DNA of 48,042 bases from Xenorhabdus anantnagensis. Lineage in GTDB: Bacteria; Pseudomonadota; Gammaproteobacteria; Enterobacterales; Enterobacteriaceae. The translations under genes were made by a program, and so were the position numbers. The notes under the pieces are model-generated. The model saw nothing but the letters and a program-made list of their open reading frames with translations, did no database searches and was not told where the DNA came from. Positions 21,726-31,063 of this stretch are shown piece after piece (position 1 is the first letter of the stretch; each line of letters begins with the position of its first letter). The DNA lies in contig NZ_JAQRFN010000025.1 in assembly GCF_028598555.1 (NCBI RefSeq), positions 1 to 48,042 of the forward strand. The letters run 5' to 3'.

Positions 21726-23036
21726 TTACATGACTGAATAAATTGCTGCTGAAATAGCAATTGAACCCGTCACAATAACAAAAATATTGCTTGGTTTACC
21801 TGCATATTTGCGCATAGCTGGAACTTTGCTGATTGCGTACATTGGCATGATAAACAGGATCATCGCAATAATTGGCCCACCCAGTGACTCAATGATATTC
21901 AGGATACTTGGGTTAAGTGTAGCTACGAACCAAGCACTGATTAACATAAAGAGACTGGTGATACGATTCAGCGTTTTGTGCTGAATAGTTTTTCCTCTAG
22001 TGTTCATCATTGCTTTGTTCACAATGCCGTTGAAGCCTTCACGAGCACCGAGATAGTGACCAAGGAAAGACTTGGTAATAGCAATAAAAGCGATGAGTGG
22101 AGCAATATATTCAATAGTTGGTACGCGGAAGTGGTTAGCCAGATAGGACAGAATAGTGATGTTCTGTGCTTTTGCTTCTGCCAAGTTTTCAGGTGATAAG
22201 CTCAGTACGCAGCTGAAAACAAAGAACATGACTGTCAACACCATCATAATATGGGCATAAGCCAGAATGCGTGAACATTTTTTCTCCGCATGCTCACCAT
22301 ACTCTTCACGTTTTGCAACTGCAAAGGCTGAGATGATTGGAGAATGGTTAAAGGAGAAAACCATAACAGGAATTGCCAGCCACAGGGTAAATAGCAGACC
22401 ACTATTGCTTGTGGAAGATATGGTATTGCTCAGCGACAGGGTATCAAAGATGGTTGTGTTCCAGTGAGGGATTAAATACAGTGCCAACAGCATTAAAACG
22501 GTGACAAATGGGAATACCAATACACTCATTGCCTTAACAATGGCTTTTTCACCGAAGCGGATAATGCTCATCACACCGAGAAGCAATACCAACGCCAGCA
22601 ATGCACGTGGAGGAGCATCTATTTGTAGCTGATGCACAATAAAGCTCTCTACCGTATTGGTCAGTGCAACGCTGTATACGAGTAGGATAGGATAAATGGC
22701 AAAAAAGTAGAGGATTGTGATCAGGAAACCTGCAACTTTACCAAAATGTTCTTCTACTACGCCGGTGATGTCTTCACCGCTGTTTTTACCTGATAAAACA
22801 AAACGACACATTCCACGGTGAGCAAAAAATGTCATGGGAAGCGCAAGAATTGCCATGATAATGAGTGGAATCAAACCACCGATACCAGCATTGATGGGGA
22901 GAAATAAAACGCCGGCACCAATCGCTGTGCCATATAATCCCAGCATCCATACAGTGTCTGATTTACGCCAGGTAGTGTAATCGCTTTTACCAGAAGAAGC
23001 AGAGGATGCGATTGAGCCTGATTGAGATGTGTCCAT
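21726..23036 (-). CDS. sdaC: Serine transporter SdaC
   Basis: An H+-coupled serine permease of the HAAAP family in the inner membrane, 436 residues (E. coli 429) with about eleven hydrophobic helices. Near-identical blocks are MLGLYGTAIGAGVLFLPINA, IPVMVFSFNHSPIISAFAVA and ITKSFLGHYLGAREGFNG. The N-terminus is a Ser-rich stretch before helix 1. In E. coli it is followed by serine deaminase sdaB; here the next gene downstream is convergent dacC, so sdaB is not linked. Confidence 0.96.
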   Translation of the reverse strand: MDTSQSGSIASSASSGKSDYTTWRKSDTVWMLGLYGTAIGAGVLFLPINAGIGGLIPLIIMAILALPMTFFAHRGMCRFVLSGKNSGEDITGVVEEHFGKVAGFLITILYFFAIYPILLVYSVALTNTVESFIVHQLQIDAPPRALLALVLLLGVMSIIRFGEKAIVKAMSVLVFPFVTVLMLLALYLIPHWNTTIFDTLSLSNTISSTSNSGLLFTLWLAIPVMVFSFNHSPIISAFAVAKREEYGEHAEKKCSRILAYAHIMMVLTVMFFVFSCVLSLSPENLAEAKAQNITILSYLANHFRVPTIEYIAPLIAFIAITKSFLGHYLGAREGFNGIVNKAMMNTRGKTIQHKTLNRITSLFMLISAWFVATLNPSILNIIESLGGPIIAMILFIMPMYAISKVPAMRKYAGKPSNIFVIVTGSIAISAAIYSVM

Positions 23037-23877
23037 AAATATCTCCGAAATAACGCGGTAAAGTAAAATTTAAAAACTGCTAAACCCGCACATTAATTAA
23101 ATGCGCGAGTTGGATTTTTTTATATGTATAAGTTGTCAGATATTGCGCTGGTGTTTATCTAAACGTCTTTACTACTACATTATTATTACATTGTTACTAC
23201 TACATTGTTATTACACTATTATTACATTAATAAGTTGACTAAAATCTGTTCATCTAAAGCAATGGGTTTTGCAACTCATCTGCTTTGTTTTTTGATTCCT
23301 AAATCCAAAAACTTAACTCCAGACTTTTGATGGGGAAAATATAGTTATTTTCAGTGAAATGTACCGTGATCACTCTCGCAATTGCAAGATTTATATAGAA
23401 AATGAAGGTTGTTATAAATATTTGTCTAAATGTTGATTAAATATTAAATAAAATAAACCTCAATCGTTGTTAAAGGATGTATCATTATTTTTTATTTTAA
23501 ACTCTAATACCTAACTGATTTTCCGTTCAATGATATTTATATATTAATGAATGCTATTTTTTGGCGTTAGTATGGGCTCAAATTGAATTATAAATGTCAA
23601 TATTTTTATCTTTCTATATTTATCTGTAATCTGTGTTTGATTAACCAAATGATAAATAAGGTAAATTATTCTTTTCATCTTTGTTTTATATGACATTCTG
23701 TCTTTAGATGAAAATTTGCTTTTTATTGATTATTCATCGGTAAGGGTTTAAGAATAAGCAATTTTTTCATGGGAGATTTTTTCATTTACTCTGTGTTTAT
23801 GAAGATATGGTAATCATTTGTTAGGTTATATATTGTTAAATATAACAAAGGATTTTATTCTGATATCTAAAGTCATC
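23037..23877. other. AT-rich intergenic stretch upstream of sdaC
   Basis: About 840 bp with no supportable gene in either direction. It holds an imperfect CGCACATT/AATGCGCG inverted repeat just upstream of sdaC (about 23088-23108), a short tandem repeat (separate entry) and long A/T runs. The sdaC promoter must lie within its left part, but no clear -35/-10 could be fixed. Confidence 0.6.
23169..23230. repeat. 25-bp direct repeat, about 2.5 copies
   Basis: Units 23169-23193 and 23194-23218 match at 22 of 25 positions (both start TTACTACTACATT) and a half unit follows (TTATTACATTAA). It lies 130 bp upstream of the sdaC start in non-coding DNA. Confidence 0.7.
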
Positions 23878-23952
23878 ATGAGTAGCAAATTAAATGTTAA
23901 TGGTTTGTTTGTTTATATGGTGGTTATTTGTTGTTTTGTTGGCTATGTGTAA
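23878..23952 (+). CDS. Possible 24-residue hydrophobic peptide
   Basis: ATG 23878 to TAA 23950-23952 encodes MSSKLNVNGL followed by the hydrophobic run FVYMVVICCFVGYV, like very small membrane peptides. A hairpin follows at once (23967-23999). No good Shine-Dalgarno is seen and no family is recognised, so this may be chance in AT-rich DNA. Confidence 0.3.
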   Translation: MSSKLNVNGLFVYMVVICCFVGYV

Positions 23953-23966
23953 ATGCTTCAGTGGTG

Positions 23967-23999
23967 CCAGCCACATAGTTATTATAATTATGTGACTGG
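23967..23999. repeat. Inverted repeat hairpin
   Basis: CCAGCCACATA pairs with TATGTGACTGG with one mismatch (11-bp arms, loop GTTATTATAAT). No T-tract follows on either strand. It sits between the possible 24-residue peptide and the 3' side of ybjG and may end transcripts or protect them. Confidence 0.5.
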
Positions 24000-24077
24000 T
24001 GAATAGTTAACTATATACTTGAGAAGCCCGTTTTCATGCCGCTATTTGAAATCTATTGGGGCTGTATTGACGTTTAA

Positions 24078-24686
24078 TTAATTTTTTATCCATCCTTTTT
24101 TGATAAAGAATGCACAACAGAATTGGTAAAGCTGAGTCAGTTTGTTTTGTAAACGTTCTCCATATTGTTTCCAAAGTATTTGGGAAAAAGCACACCCTAA
24201 CAGACTTACTAAAAATGCGCCTACCATGTCTATTGGCCAGTGAACCCCCACATAGACACGGGACCAGGCAATTGCACAAGCAATGAGCATTAAAAATAAA
24301 CCTGACCAAATCCGATGCCAAAATATAAATGCCAGGGCGAAAGTAAAAACTGCTGTGCCGTGGTTACTGGGAAAAGATTCCGTAGGAGCGTGGTAGAGAA
24401 CGTTATAGCCAAAACCTTCAACAAATGGCCGGGCATGTGGAACAATTGTTCCGATGATATAGGAAGCAGTTATGCCAAAGGCAAAAGCAATGCAAGATTT
24501 ACTGACAACTATGCGTTGAGATGCAATGGTCTTTTCTTTTCCCCAAAGCCAACAAGTGGCCAATGTGATGGGGTAAATAAATACGCAATATTTTGCTATA
24601 AAAATGGCAAGCGAGATCATTACTGGTGGCGAATCTGGTGTTGCGTTGATAAACGTAAACAGATTGTGGTTAAGTTGTTCTAGCAA
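24078..24686 (-). CDS. ybjG: Undecaprenyl-pyrophosphate phosphatase (PAP2 family)
   Basis: It recycles undecaprenyl pyrophosphate, the cell-wall lipid carrier, at the inner membrane. It has the three phosphatase motifs: K-to-RP in PHARPFVEG, the central SFPSNHGTAVFTFA (PSGH-like) and WSRVYVGVHWPIDMVGA. About 202 residues with five to six helices. Three starts compete: TTG 24716, ATG 24698 without Shine-Dalgarno, and TTG 24686. I chose TTG 24686 because GAGG sits six bases before it and its product MLEQLNHNLFTFINATPDS aligns with the E. coli N-terminus MLENLNLSLFSLINATPDS. The C-terminal IKKGWIKN also matches E. coli YbjG. Confidence 0.9.
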   Translation of the reverse strand: MLEQLNHNLFTFINATPDSPPVMISLAIFIAKYCVFIYPITLATCWLWGKEKTIASQRIVVSKSCIAFAFGITASYIIGTIVPHARPFVEGFGYNVLYHAPTESFPSNHGTAVFTFALAFIFWHRIWSGLFLMLIACAIAWSRVYVGVHWPIDMVGAFLVSLLGCAFSQILWKQYGERLQNKLTQLYQFCCAFFIKKGWIKN

Positions 24687-24914
24687 AGTAAGCCTCATAA
24701 GCGAGATATTATGCAAACAAGATGATTCTATTTTATCAACTTATTGTTAAAAACAGTAATTTTACAATATATAACCTATAAAAAAAGAGAATCGTATGGA
24801 TTCATAATTTTATTTAATGCTTGTTGATATTGCATAAGTTAATAATATATAGATTGTGATAGTAATGAAAGGTAACTTCTATCCTGCAAGTAACTCGTAA
24901 CTCGCGTTGTGAAC

Positions 24915-24995
24915 AACAAAAAACCCGATAGTCTTTAACCAAAGTGGATGACTATCGGGCTCCTCAATATGGGGACATCAAAGAAAAGCAGTGGC
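24915..24995 (-). ncRNA. rybB: Small RNA RybB
   Basis: The minus strand from 24995 begins GCCACTGCTTTTCTTTGATG and continues to TCCCCAT, identical to the 5' seed region of E. coli RybB as I remember it. The body then diverges (ATTGAGGAGCC) and ends in a terminator stem CCCGATAGTC/GACTATCGGG with tail TTTTTTGTT, about 81 nt in all. RybB is an Hfq-dependent sRNA that represses many outer-membrane-protein mRNAs under envelope stress, using its 5' end. The seed is conserved while the terminator stem has changed sequence but not shape. As in E. coli it lies between ybjG and grxA. Confidence 0.95.
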
Positions 24996-25001
24996 AATAA
25001 T

Positions 25002-25028
25002 TAAGACTACATTAGGATGTGAAAGTTC
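25002..25028 (-). promoter_or_regulatory. sigmaE-type promoter of rybB
   Basis: On the minus strand, GAACTT (25023-25028) and TCTTA (25002-25006) are 16 bases apart, with six bases from the -10 to the RNA start G at 24995. This agrees with the sigmaE consensus GGAACTT / TCTGA. RybB is a known sigmaE-dependent sRNA. Confidence 0.85.
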
Positions 25029-25103
25029 TCATCCTTGAGAAAAAAATCACAAAATTTTTTCAAGAGGATGGAATCTTTTTCGAAGGGTAGTATGGTTAAG
25101 GTT

Positions 25104-25149
25104 ACCGCTATCCAGTAAGGATAAGGCTTATGGCTGGATAGCGGTTTTT
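25104..25149 (+). terminator. Strong plus-strand terminator with no assigned transcript
   Basis: ACCGCTATCCAG and CTGGATAGCGGT form a perfect 12-bp stem followed by TTTTT on the plus strand. Its plus-strand upstream neighbour would be the rybB promoter region, with no known gene. On the minus strand it is downstream of grxA but lacks a T-tract, though the hairpin could still define the grxA 3' end. Confidence 0.7.
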
Positions 25150-25184
25150 AAGCGACCGATTTTCTAGCTAATTATCTGGTTCAA

Positions 25185-25448
25185 TTATTTGTATAGTTCC
25201 AGATTTTCTTTGGCATAGGCTTCAAAATCTGTGCAACCACCGATGTGTTTTTCGTCAATAAAGATCTGAGGAACAGTTTCAACAGGTTTGCCCACTGTTT
25301 TTGATAAGTCGTCTTTGGTGATGTTTTCGGCCCAGATGTCCACATAGTGGTAATCAAAATCGTCGCGCTCTGTTTTTAATTTTTCGGCTAGCTCTTTAGC
25401 GCGAACACAGTATGGGCAACCAGGGCGGCCAAAAATGACAGTGTACAT
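25185..25448 (-). CDS. grxA: Glutaredoxin 1
   Basis: A small cytosolic thiol-disulfide oxidoreductase using glutathione, 87 residues (E. coli 85). The active site CPYC is at residues 11-14. The cis-proline segment VETVPQIFID and the glutathione-binding HIGGCTDFEAY are intact. AAGGAG precedes the ATG. In E. coli it reduces ribonucleotide reductase and resets OxyR. It diverges from ybjC, as in E. coli. Confidence 0.97.
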   Translation of the reverse strand: MYTVIFGRPGCPYCVRAKELAEKLKTERDDFDYHYVDIWAENITKDDLSKTVGKPVETVPQIFIDEKHIGGCTDFEAYAKENLELYK

Positions 25449-25658
25449 ACAAACTCCTTAGTGGTAATGATCATGAACTTCATAGAGTGTCATCTGGAGT
25501 AACTATGCCTGTAAGTATTAATAAAAAAAAGCAGGAATTACCTTTTATTGTAATTAGCCCTGCCAATAATTGGGCTCAGGTATGATAGGCTTACTATAAT
25601 TTACTGAAGTCTATTGAGTAATGGGAAACCTATTTTTCAGGCTGAAACAGGTTAAAGA

Positions 25659-25964
25659 ATGAATATTAACCCATCAAAAGAGATGCGCTCATTGGCTGAC
25701 ATGCCTAAGTTAGTCATTTTATTGGAAGTATTGGGAGTTGGTCTATTAGTTCTGGCTTACTTGTCGATAACTGATAGCATAATTCTATCACCTTTATTAA
25801 TGACGACAGAAGCGCACATTGCTATGATCTTATTGGGTATCGGTTGCTTGTTACCGGCAGCTATCCATATTATCTGGCGTGCGGTCTATAATCTTTCCTT
25901 TTTGGGAATCGATCATAAGAAAGCGGATAAAAATCATCAGATTGTCACTGATGATGAAAAATAA
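25659..25964 (+). CDS. ybjC: DUF1418 inner-membrane protein YbjC
   Basis: A 101-residue protein with two hydrophobic helices (about 18-37 and 52-72), the second ending LLGIGCLLPAAIHIIWR, and a charged C-terminal tail. It resembles E. coli YbjC (DUF1418) in size, topology and position, divergent from grxA. Function is unknown. In E. coli ybjC heads an operon ybjC-nfsA-rimK-ybjN; here only ybjC and ybjN remain. Confidence 0.85.
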   Translation: MNINPSKEMRSLADMPKLVILLEVLGVGLLVLAYLSITDSIILSPLLMTTEAHIAMILLGIGCLLPAAIHIIWRAVYNLSFLGIDHKKADKNHQIVTDDEK

Positions 25965-26050
25965 AATAGATTAATTATTGTTCGTTCTGCTACTTGCAGG
26001 GGGCCCTTTAGGTAGCATGTGCAACTTCTCGGTCATATGAGGTTAATTCG

Positions 26051-26572
26051 ATGGATTCTATGGTTATTCCCGATTTGTCAATTTTGCGCACGTGGCTTGA
26101 ACAACTCAAGATCTCTTATTTTGAGAATGATTCAGGCTCAGTCTTGCATTTGCCTCATATGCAGAATATTGATGGCCTGTTTGATGCCAAGATCGATCTG
26201 TTGGGGGATGTAGTATTGTTTTCTGCTCTGGCTGAAGTTAGGCCAACTGCAATAATTCCACTGGTTGCTAATTTGAGCCAGATTAATGCCAGTTCTCTCA
26301 CTGTAAAGGCATTTCTTGATATTCAGGATGAAAACTTGCCTAAGTTGATTGTTTGTCAGGCATTTCCGGCTGCTGCTGGAATGACTTTCAAACAGTTTTC
26401 CAATTTTATACAGCAGGGTGAAGAGCAAATTGCTAATGTGATTTTTGAGATTCACAGCAATAATCTTCTCTATGTCAATCATGATATGGAAAGTGAGATG
26501 GAAATTGAGGTGGAAGTTGAAGATGAAGACTCTTTGACCTCGACGGAAACATCAACATTTACTTTGCACTAA
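26051..26572 (+). CDS. ybjN: YbjN family protein
   Basis: A cytosolic protein of 173 residues (E. coli 158). Highly conserved segments are LHLPHMQNIDGLFDAKIDL, FSALAEVRP and INASSLTVKAFLDIQDENLPKL. The family has a type III secretion chaperone-like fold, and in E. coli it is tied to motility and stress phenotypes; its biochemical activity is unknown. The C-terminal tail is longer and very acidic (MEIEVEVEDEDS). GAGG eight bases before ATG 26051 supports the start. Confidence 0.93.
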   Translation: MDSMVIPDLSILRTWLEQLKISYFENDSGSVLHLPHMQNIDGLFDAKIDLLGDVVLFSALAEVRPTAIIPLVANLSQINASSLTVKAFLDIQDENLPKLIVCQAFPAAAGMTFKQFSNFIQQGEEQIANVIFEIHSNNLLYVNHDMESEMEIEVEVEDEDSLTSTETSTFTLH

Positions 26573-26596
26573 TATTTTTTGATACGGTTTTTTACA

Positions 26597-27730
26597 ATGC
26601 AATGTGTGCAGTATACCGCGGGGCATTGTCACTCCTGCCAGTGGCTCGATAAGTCCTATTCACAGCAATTATCTGATAAACAACAACATTTAAAACAACT
26701 TTTACAGGAAACATCAGTAGTACATTGGCTATCGCCAGTAACCAGCAAAACGAGTGAGTTTCGTAATAAAGCCAAGATGGTAGTAAGTGGTAGCGTTGAA
26801 CGCCCATTGCTTGGCATGTTGCATCGTGATGGCAGAACAGTGGATCTTTGTGATTGTCCGCTGTATCCAAAATATTTTCAGACAGTATTTGCAGTAATAA
26901 AAACATTTATCGCCAGAGCTGGCTTGGTTCCGTACAACGTTGAACGTAAGAAAGGGGAATTAAAATATATTCTTCTGACAGAAAGTCGTGCTAATGGTGA
27001 AATGATGCTGCGCTTTGTCTTGCGTTCAGAAACAAAATTGGCTCAGTTGGAGCGATCTTTGCCTTGGTTAAAGGAACAGTTGCCACAAGCAACAGTGGTG
27101 TCCGCTAATATTCAACCAACCCACATGGCGATTTTGGAAGGTGAAAAGGAAATCATTTTTACTGAGCGCAAAATGTTGATGGAAGTTTTTAACGATATTC
27201 CGCTGTATATTCGCCCACGTAGTTTTTTCCAGACGAATCCGGATATTGCTTCAGAATTGTATGCAACAGCCGGGCGTTGGGTTAGGGAATTGAGCATTTG
27301 CAGTATGTGGGATCTGTTTTGTGGGGCTGGTGGTTTTGGTCTGCATTGTGCAGATAAAAAGACCAGACTGACGGGTATTGAGATCAGTACAGAAGCGATT
27401 AGTTGCGCCAAAAGTTCTGCGAAAAGCCTTGGGTTAGAACAGGTGGACTTTCAGGCGCTGGATTCCACCCATTTCGCCCTTGATAAATCACAAATACCTG
27501 AGTTAGTACTGGTAAACCCTCCTCGGAGAGGAATTGGTAAGGAACTCTGTGAATATCTGAGCCGGATGGCACCAAAATTTATTCTTTATTCAAGTTGTAA
27601 TGCTCAGACAATGGCGAAAGATATAACTATGCTTAAGCAATATCGAATAGATAAAATTCAGTTATTTGATATGTTTCCTCATACTGAACATTATGAAACA
27701 TTGGCATTGTTAGTTCTTGATGTAAATTAA
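26597..27730 (+). CDS. rlmC: 23S rRNA m5U747 methyltransferase RlmC
   Basis: A SAM-dependent RNA uridine-5 methyltransferase of 377 residues (E. coli 375). The N-terminal iron-sulfur cysteines are [14 protein letters not shown] and the later CDCPLYP. SAM-binding [23 protein letters not shown] and the catalytic-cysteine segment [12 protein letters not shown] follow. ATG 26597 gives the family start MQC; a TTG six codons upstream is less likely. It follows ybjN after 24 bp and no strong Shine-Dalgarno is seen. E. coli potFGHI and ybjO, which lie between, are absent. Confidence 0.95.
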   Translation: MQCVQYTAGHCHSCQWLDKSYSQQLSDKQQHLKQLLQETSVVHWLSPVTSKTSEFRNKAKMVVSGSVERPLLGMLHRDGRTVDLCDCPLYPKYFQTVFAVIKTFIARAGLVPYNVERKKGELKYILLTESRANGEMMLRFVLRSETKLAQLERSLPWLKEQLPQATVVSANIQPTHMAILEGEKEIIFTERKMLMEVFNDIPLYIRPRSFFQTNPDIASELYATAGRWVRELSICSMWDLFCGAGGFGLHCADKKTRLTGIEISTEAISCAKSSAKSLGLEQVDFQALDSTHFALDKSQIPELVLVNPPRRGIGKELCEYLSRMAPKFILYSSCNAQTMAKDITMLKQYRIDKIQLFDMFPHTEHYETLALLVLDVN

Positions 27731-27750
27731 TAACCTGATTTATATGATTA

Positions 27751-27779
27751 TTCCGTGATAACTTACTGTTATCACGGAA
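27751..27779. terminator. Hairpin between convergent rlmC and artM
   Basis: TTCCGTGATAA and TTATCACGGAA make a perfect 11-bp stem around CTTACTG. No T-tract follows on either strand, but the position between two converging genes suggests a transcript-end function. Confidence 0.6.
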
Positions 27780-27818
27780 TAGGGGAAGTCAAGTCAGATT
27801 ATTCAGTATGGAGATTGA

Positions 27819-28490
27819 TTAATTTCGATGTTCAAATAATAAGGCACGCTGTTCAATCATACGCATCAGTAGTGTCAAAAGACCATTTATGCAAAGGTAA
27901 ATTATACCTGCAGCAATAAATACTGTTACATCATAACTGCGCCCGAATTGGAGCTGACTATATCCCATTATGTCTAATAGGGTGATTGTGCTGGCTAGTG
28001 AAGTACTCTTGAAAATCAATACAACTTCATTGGAATAAGAAGAGAGCGCTCGCTTAAAAGCATAAGGTAACAGAATGCGCATAGAATGTGCTTTGGACAT
28101 ACCAAGAGCTTGGCAGGATTGCCATTGTCCCGCAGGAATTGCTTTGACAGCCCCGTAAAATAGCTGGGTTGAGTAGGCTGCGCTATTTAATGCCAGTGTA
28201 ACCATTGCACACAGCCACGGCTCTGACATAAGTTTCCATAACCACGGATATTCTTTGATTGACGGAAATTGCCCCGGCCCGTAGTAGATCAAAAAAAACT
28301 GAACGAGCAGTGGGGTTCCGGTAAATAGGGTGATATAGCCTTTTACCAATTGAGAAAGCACAGGCAATTTCATTGTCAGAATCATGGTCAGGACAATGGA
28401 TAGCATGAGTGCAGCCAAGAGTGCTGAGAAAGTCAAACTGAGGCTGATTTGCAAACCGGGTAAAATTTCCTTGATATACTCAAACATCAT
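27819..28490 (-). CDS. artM: Arginine ABC transporter permease ArtM
   Basis: Inner-membrane subunit of the ArtPIQM arginine importer, 223 residues with about five helices. It has the EAA-type cytoplasmic loop ([22 protein letters not shown]) that contacts the ATPase and [15 protein letters not shown] near the N-terminus. Its ATG overlaps the artQ stop (ATGA), so the two permeases are translationally coupled. It is the last gene of the operon. Confidence 0.95.
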   Translation of the reverse strand: MMFEYIKEILPGLQISLSLTFSALLAALMLSIVLTMILTMKLPVLSQLVKGYITLFTGTPLLVQFFLIYYGPGQFPSIKEYPWLWKLMSEPWLCAMVTLALNSAAYSTQLFYGAVKAIPAGQWQSCQALGMSKAHSMRILLPYAFKRALSSYSNEVVLIFKSTSLASTITLLDIMGYSQLQFGRSYDVTVFIAAGIIYLCINGLLTLLMRMIEQRALLFEHRN

Positions 28491-29203
28491 GTAGCACTCC
28501 GTTCAAAATGGGTGGTGCGTATTTCAAGCTGTTTGAGAATAAATTGGCTGATCAAGGTAATTATCAGATAGATCGCAGCAACAATCATGTACCATGTGAA
28601 TGGTTCCTGAGTTCGGGTTGCAATACTTTTTGTTTGTAACATTAAGTCATTAACACTAATTAATGAAACCAACGCAGTATCTTTTAACAAAACTAACCAC
28701 TGATTACCCAGTCCGGGTAGTGCATGGCGCCACATCTGAGGCATAATCAAGCGAAAAAAGATACGACTTTGGCTCAATCCCAGAGCTTGTCCAGCTTCCC
28801 ATTGCCCTATTGGAACCGCTTTCAATGCTCCCCGCAGCGTTTGTGAAGCATAAGCGGAATAGAGCAAGGACAGAGCGATAACGCCACATAGGAAAGGGCT
28901 AACATTAAAATTGTCAATTTTCATCTGTATTCTGAAGTGCCAGGCAATAAGATTGATATCAAAACCGTCGGACAACATAATCAGAAGTTGTGAACTTCCA
29001 AAATAGATGAAGAGAACAACTAAAATCTCAGGTAGTCCTCGGATCAATGTGACCCAGCAGGAGCCTAAAAACGCGATAGGTTTCCAGCGAATGGATTCCC
29101 ATGCAGCAAAAAGCATTGCCAAAATTAAACCAATGACCAGCGAAGAAATAGCAAGGCCGACGGTAATTCCGGCGGCACTGATTAAAGATTGAAGTTCATT
29201 CAT
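28487..29203 (-). CDS. artQ: Arginine ABC transporter permease ArtQ
   Basis: Second permease subunit, 238 residues. The N-terminal helix bundle, [18 protein letters not shown] and the EAA loop [20 protein letters not shown] are typical of polar-amino-acid permeases. It lies 11 bp after artI and overlaps artM by 4 bp. Confidence 0.95.
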   Translation of the reverse strand: MNELQSLISAAGITVGLAISSLVIGLILAMLFAAWESIRWKPIAFLGSCWVTLIRGLPEILVVLFIYFGSSQLLIMLSDGFDINLIAWHFRIQMKIDNFNVSPFLCGVIALSLLYSAYASQTLRGALKAVPIGQWEAGQALGLSQSRIFFRLIMPQMWRHALPGLGNQWLVLLKDTALVSLISVNDLMLQTKSIATRTQEPFTWYMIVAAIYLIITLISQFILKQLEIRTTHFERSAT

Positions 29204-29214
29204 TGGGGTTTAGT

Positions 29215-29952
29215 TTATTGTTTGAACCATTTTTTGTAGATGGTATCGTAAGTACCGTCTTGTTTAATTTCTGCTAGTGATTTGTCCAGTTTATTCAGCA
29301 ATTCAGTATTGCCTTTGCGAACTGCAATTCCTAAACCGATACCAAAATAGTTTTTATCTGTCACTTTATTGCCAACTGCGCTTAATTCTTGGTTCTTTTT
29401 TAGCCACTCATTGACAACGGCAGTATCACCAAACACAGCATCAATACGGCCATTTTTCAAATCCAGAATTGCATTTTGGTAGCTGTCATAAGGTACGGTC
29501 TTGATTTCTTTATGCTGCTCCATCAAATACTTTTGGTGTGTAGTTCCATTCTGGATCCCCACTTGTTTGCCTTTGAGAGCCGTAATTTGGTCAAATTTCC
29601 CTTTGATAGCAATGAAAGTGGCAGAGTTATCATAATAGGTATGAGTGAAATCAACTTGTTTCTGGCGGTCTGGCGTAATGTCTATGCCAGCCATCAGGGC
29701 ATCAAAACGGCGGAATTTCAGGCTGGGGATGAGGCTATCGAAAGCCTGGTTGGAGAATGTGCATTTTGTGTTGAGCTTTGCACATATGGCATTAGCCAAA
29801 TCGATGTCGAATCCTTGAATCTTATTGTTTGCATCAATAAATTCAAATGGAGGGTAAGTTGCTTCTGTTGCAAAACGGAGAGTGGCTTTCTCTGCTGCGG
29901 TTGCTGATAAGGTTACTGCACTCAACAAAGCTGCAAACAATAATTTTTTCAT
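29215..29952 (-). CDS. artI: Periplasmic arginine-binding protein
   Basis: The 245-residue precursor from ATG 29952 has a signal peptide (KKLLFAALLSAVTLSATAA, cleavage near residue 20). The family 3 solute-binding motif GFDIDLANAICAKL and FDALMAGIDITPDRQKQVDF follow. AGGA upstream supports this start; the longer frame reaching 30045 adds an unrelated N-terminus. E. coli has two binding proteins (ArtI, ArtJ). Only one is present here, between artP and artQ as artI is. Confidence 0.93.
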   Translation of the reverse strand: MKKLLFAALLSAVTLSATAAEKATLRFATEATYPPFEFIDANNKIQGFDIDLANAICAKLNTKCTFSNQAFDSLIPSLKFRRFDALMAGIDITPDRQKQVDFTHTYYDNSATFIAIKGKFDQITALKGKQVGIQNGTTHQKYLMEQHKEIKTVPYDSYQNAILDLKNGRIDAVFGDTAVVNEWLKKNQELSAVGNKVTDKNYFGIGLGIAVRKGNTELLNKLDKSLAEIKQDGTYDTIYKKWFKQ

Positions 29953-30110
29953 AGCAATATCCTGTCGTTCATGAGCTTTATGGTTGATAACTGCTTTGAT
30001 GTTTGTTTTGTAATCGATTATCGATATATACACTTCATCTTTCAAGCTGCTGCTTTATTGGTGATGCTGTGGCTTGAAATCTATCGGGTTTACAGATTCA
30101 GTCTGGTATT

Positions 30111-30839
30111 TCAGTGTGATAAATAATGAGCAAAGGCTTCTGTTTGAGGGCACATAAAATGAGTTGCGTCACCTTTTTCAATAATGTGTCCTTGCTCCAT
30201 ATATACAACTTGGCTTGCTGTTTTGCGGGCCAGCTCCACCTCATGAGTCACGATAATTTGGATGATACCGGTTTCAGCCAATTCTTTTATAATGTCAATG
30301 AGTTGAGAGGTGATTCCGGGATCGAGTGCAGCAGTAGGTTCATCAAACAATAGAACCTGAGGCTCCATCATTAACGCACGTGCAATGGCAACCCGCTGTT
30401 GCTGCCCACCGGAAAGATGTAATGGAAAACGGTTAGCGAATTCATCCAAACGAAGTCGGGAAAGTAGTTTTGCCGCTTTTTCCCTCGCTTGTTGTTTAGA
30501 TTGCTTCAACACTCGGCAAGGCGCTTCAATCAAATTATCCATCACAGTTAAATGTGGCCACAGATTGTACTGTTGGAAGACCATACCAACTTTTTGTCGT
30601 AATGCTAGAATTTCTTTGTGGTTAGGCTGCTGTTTGAAATCAAATTGGTGTGTTGCCACATTGAGCAGCCCAGAACGAGGCATTTCTAGCAGGTTCAAGA
30701 CACGCAGCAAAGAACTCTTTCCAGCCCCACTTGGCCCTAGTAAGACAACAGTTTCTCCCGATGTACATTCAAAATTGATATCGAACAGAGCCTGATGTAA
30801 GCCATAGAAACAATTGATGTTTTTTAATTGAATGTTCAT
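30111..30839 (-). CDS. artP: Arginine ABC transporter ATPase ArtP
   Basis: ATP-binding subunit of 242 residues. Walker [10 protein letters not shown] (about 33-41), Q-loop [11 protein letters not shown], signature [15 protein letters not shown], Walker [14 protein letters not shown] and the switch histidine in [10 protein letters not shown] are all intact. [13 protein letters not shown] matches ArtP N-termini. First gene of the artPIQM operon; arginine repression through ArgR would be expected, but the boxes upstream are not convincing. Confidence 0.96.
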   Translation of the reverse strand: MNIQLKNINCFYGLHQALFDINFECTSGETVVLLGPSGAGKSSLLRVLNLLEMPRSGLLNVATHQFDFKQQPNHKEILALRQKVGMVFQQYNLWPHLTVMDNLIEAPCRVLKQSKQQAREKAAKLLSRLRLDEFANRFPLHLSGGQQQRVAIARALMMEPQVLLFDEPTAALDPGITSQLIDIIKELAETGIIQIIVTHEVELARKTASQVVYMEQGHIIEKGDATHFMCPQTEAFAHYLSH

Positions 30840-31063
30840 GCGAAAAATGTGAATAGTTAATTGATTGGTGTGATATTAATCTTGCAAACATAACTATGCA
30901 ATAATATCTGCGAAAAATTGTTATTTTAATCGAATTATAAGGTTAAATAATCAAGTTGAAGCCATTTTTTAGATCGTTTTTTGTTCTTTCCTTGATTAAA
31001 TAGGCTAACCTTATATCAAAAAAGCTTTTTTAGTCAGATCGTGTATCAAATGAAGATTGCTTT

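Noticed and set aside
24034-24321. 95-codon minus-strand frame overlapping ybjG
   Set aside because: It lies within the 3' half of ybjG in another frame and has no family features.
25560-25620. Possible OxyR site upstream of grxA (GATAGGCTTACTAT and a later CTAT)
   Set aside because: The half-sites have the wrong spacing for the OxyR consensus. Regulation of grxA by OxyR is known in E. coli but not shown by this sequence.
30847-30903. ArgR-box-like sequences upstream of artP (TGAATAGTTAATTGA, TGCATAGTTATG)
   Set aside because: Each matches the palindromic consensus only in one half or with the wrong spacer, and the region is AT-rich, so chance matches are expected.
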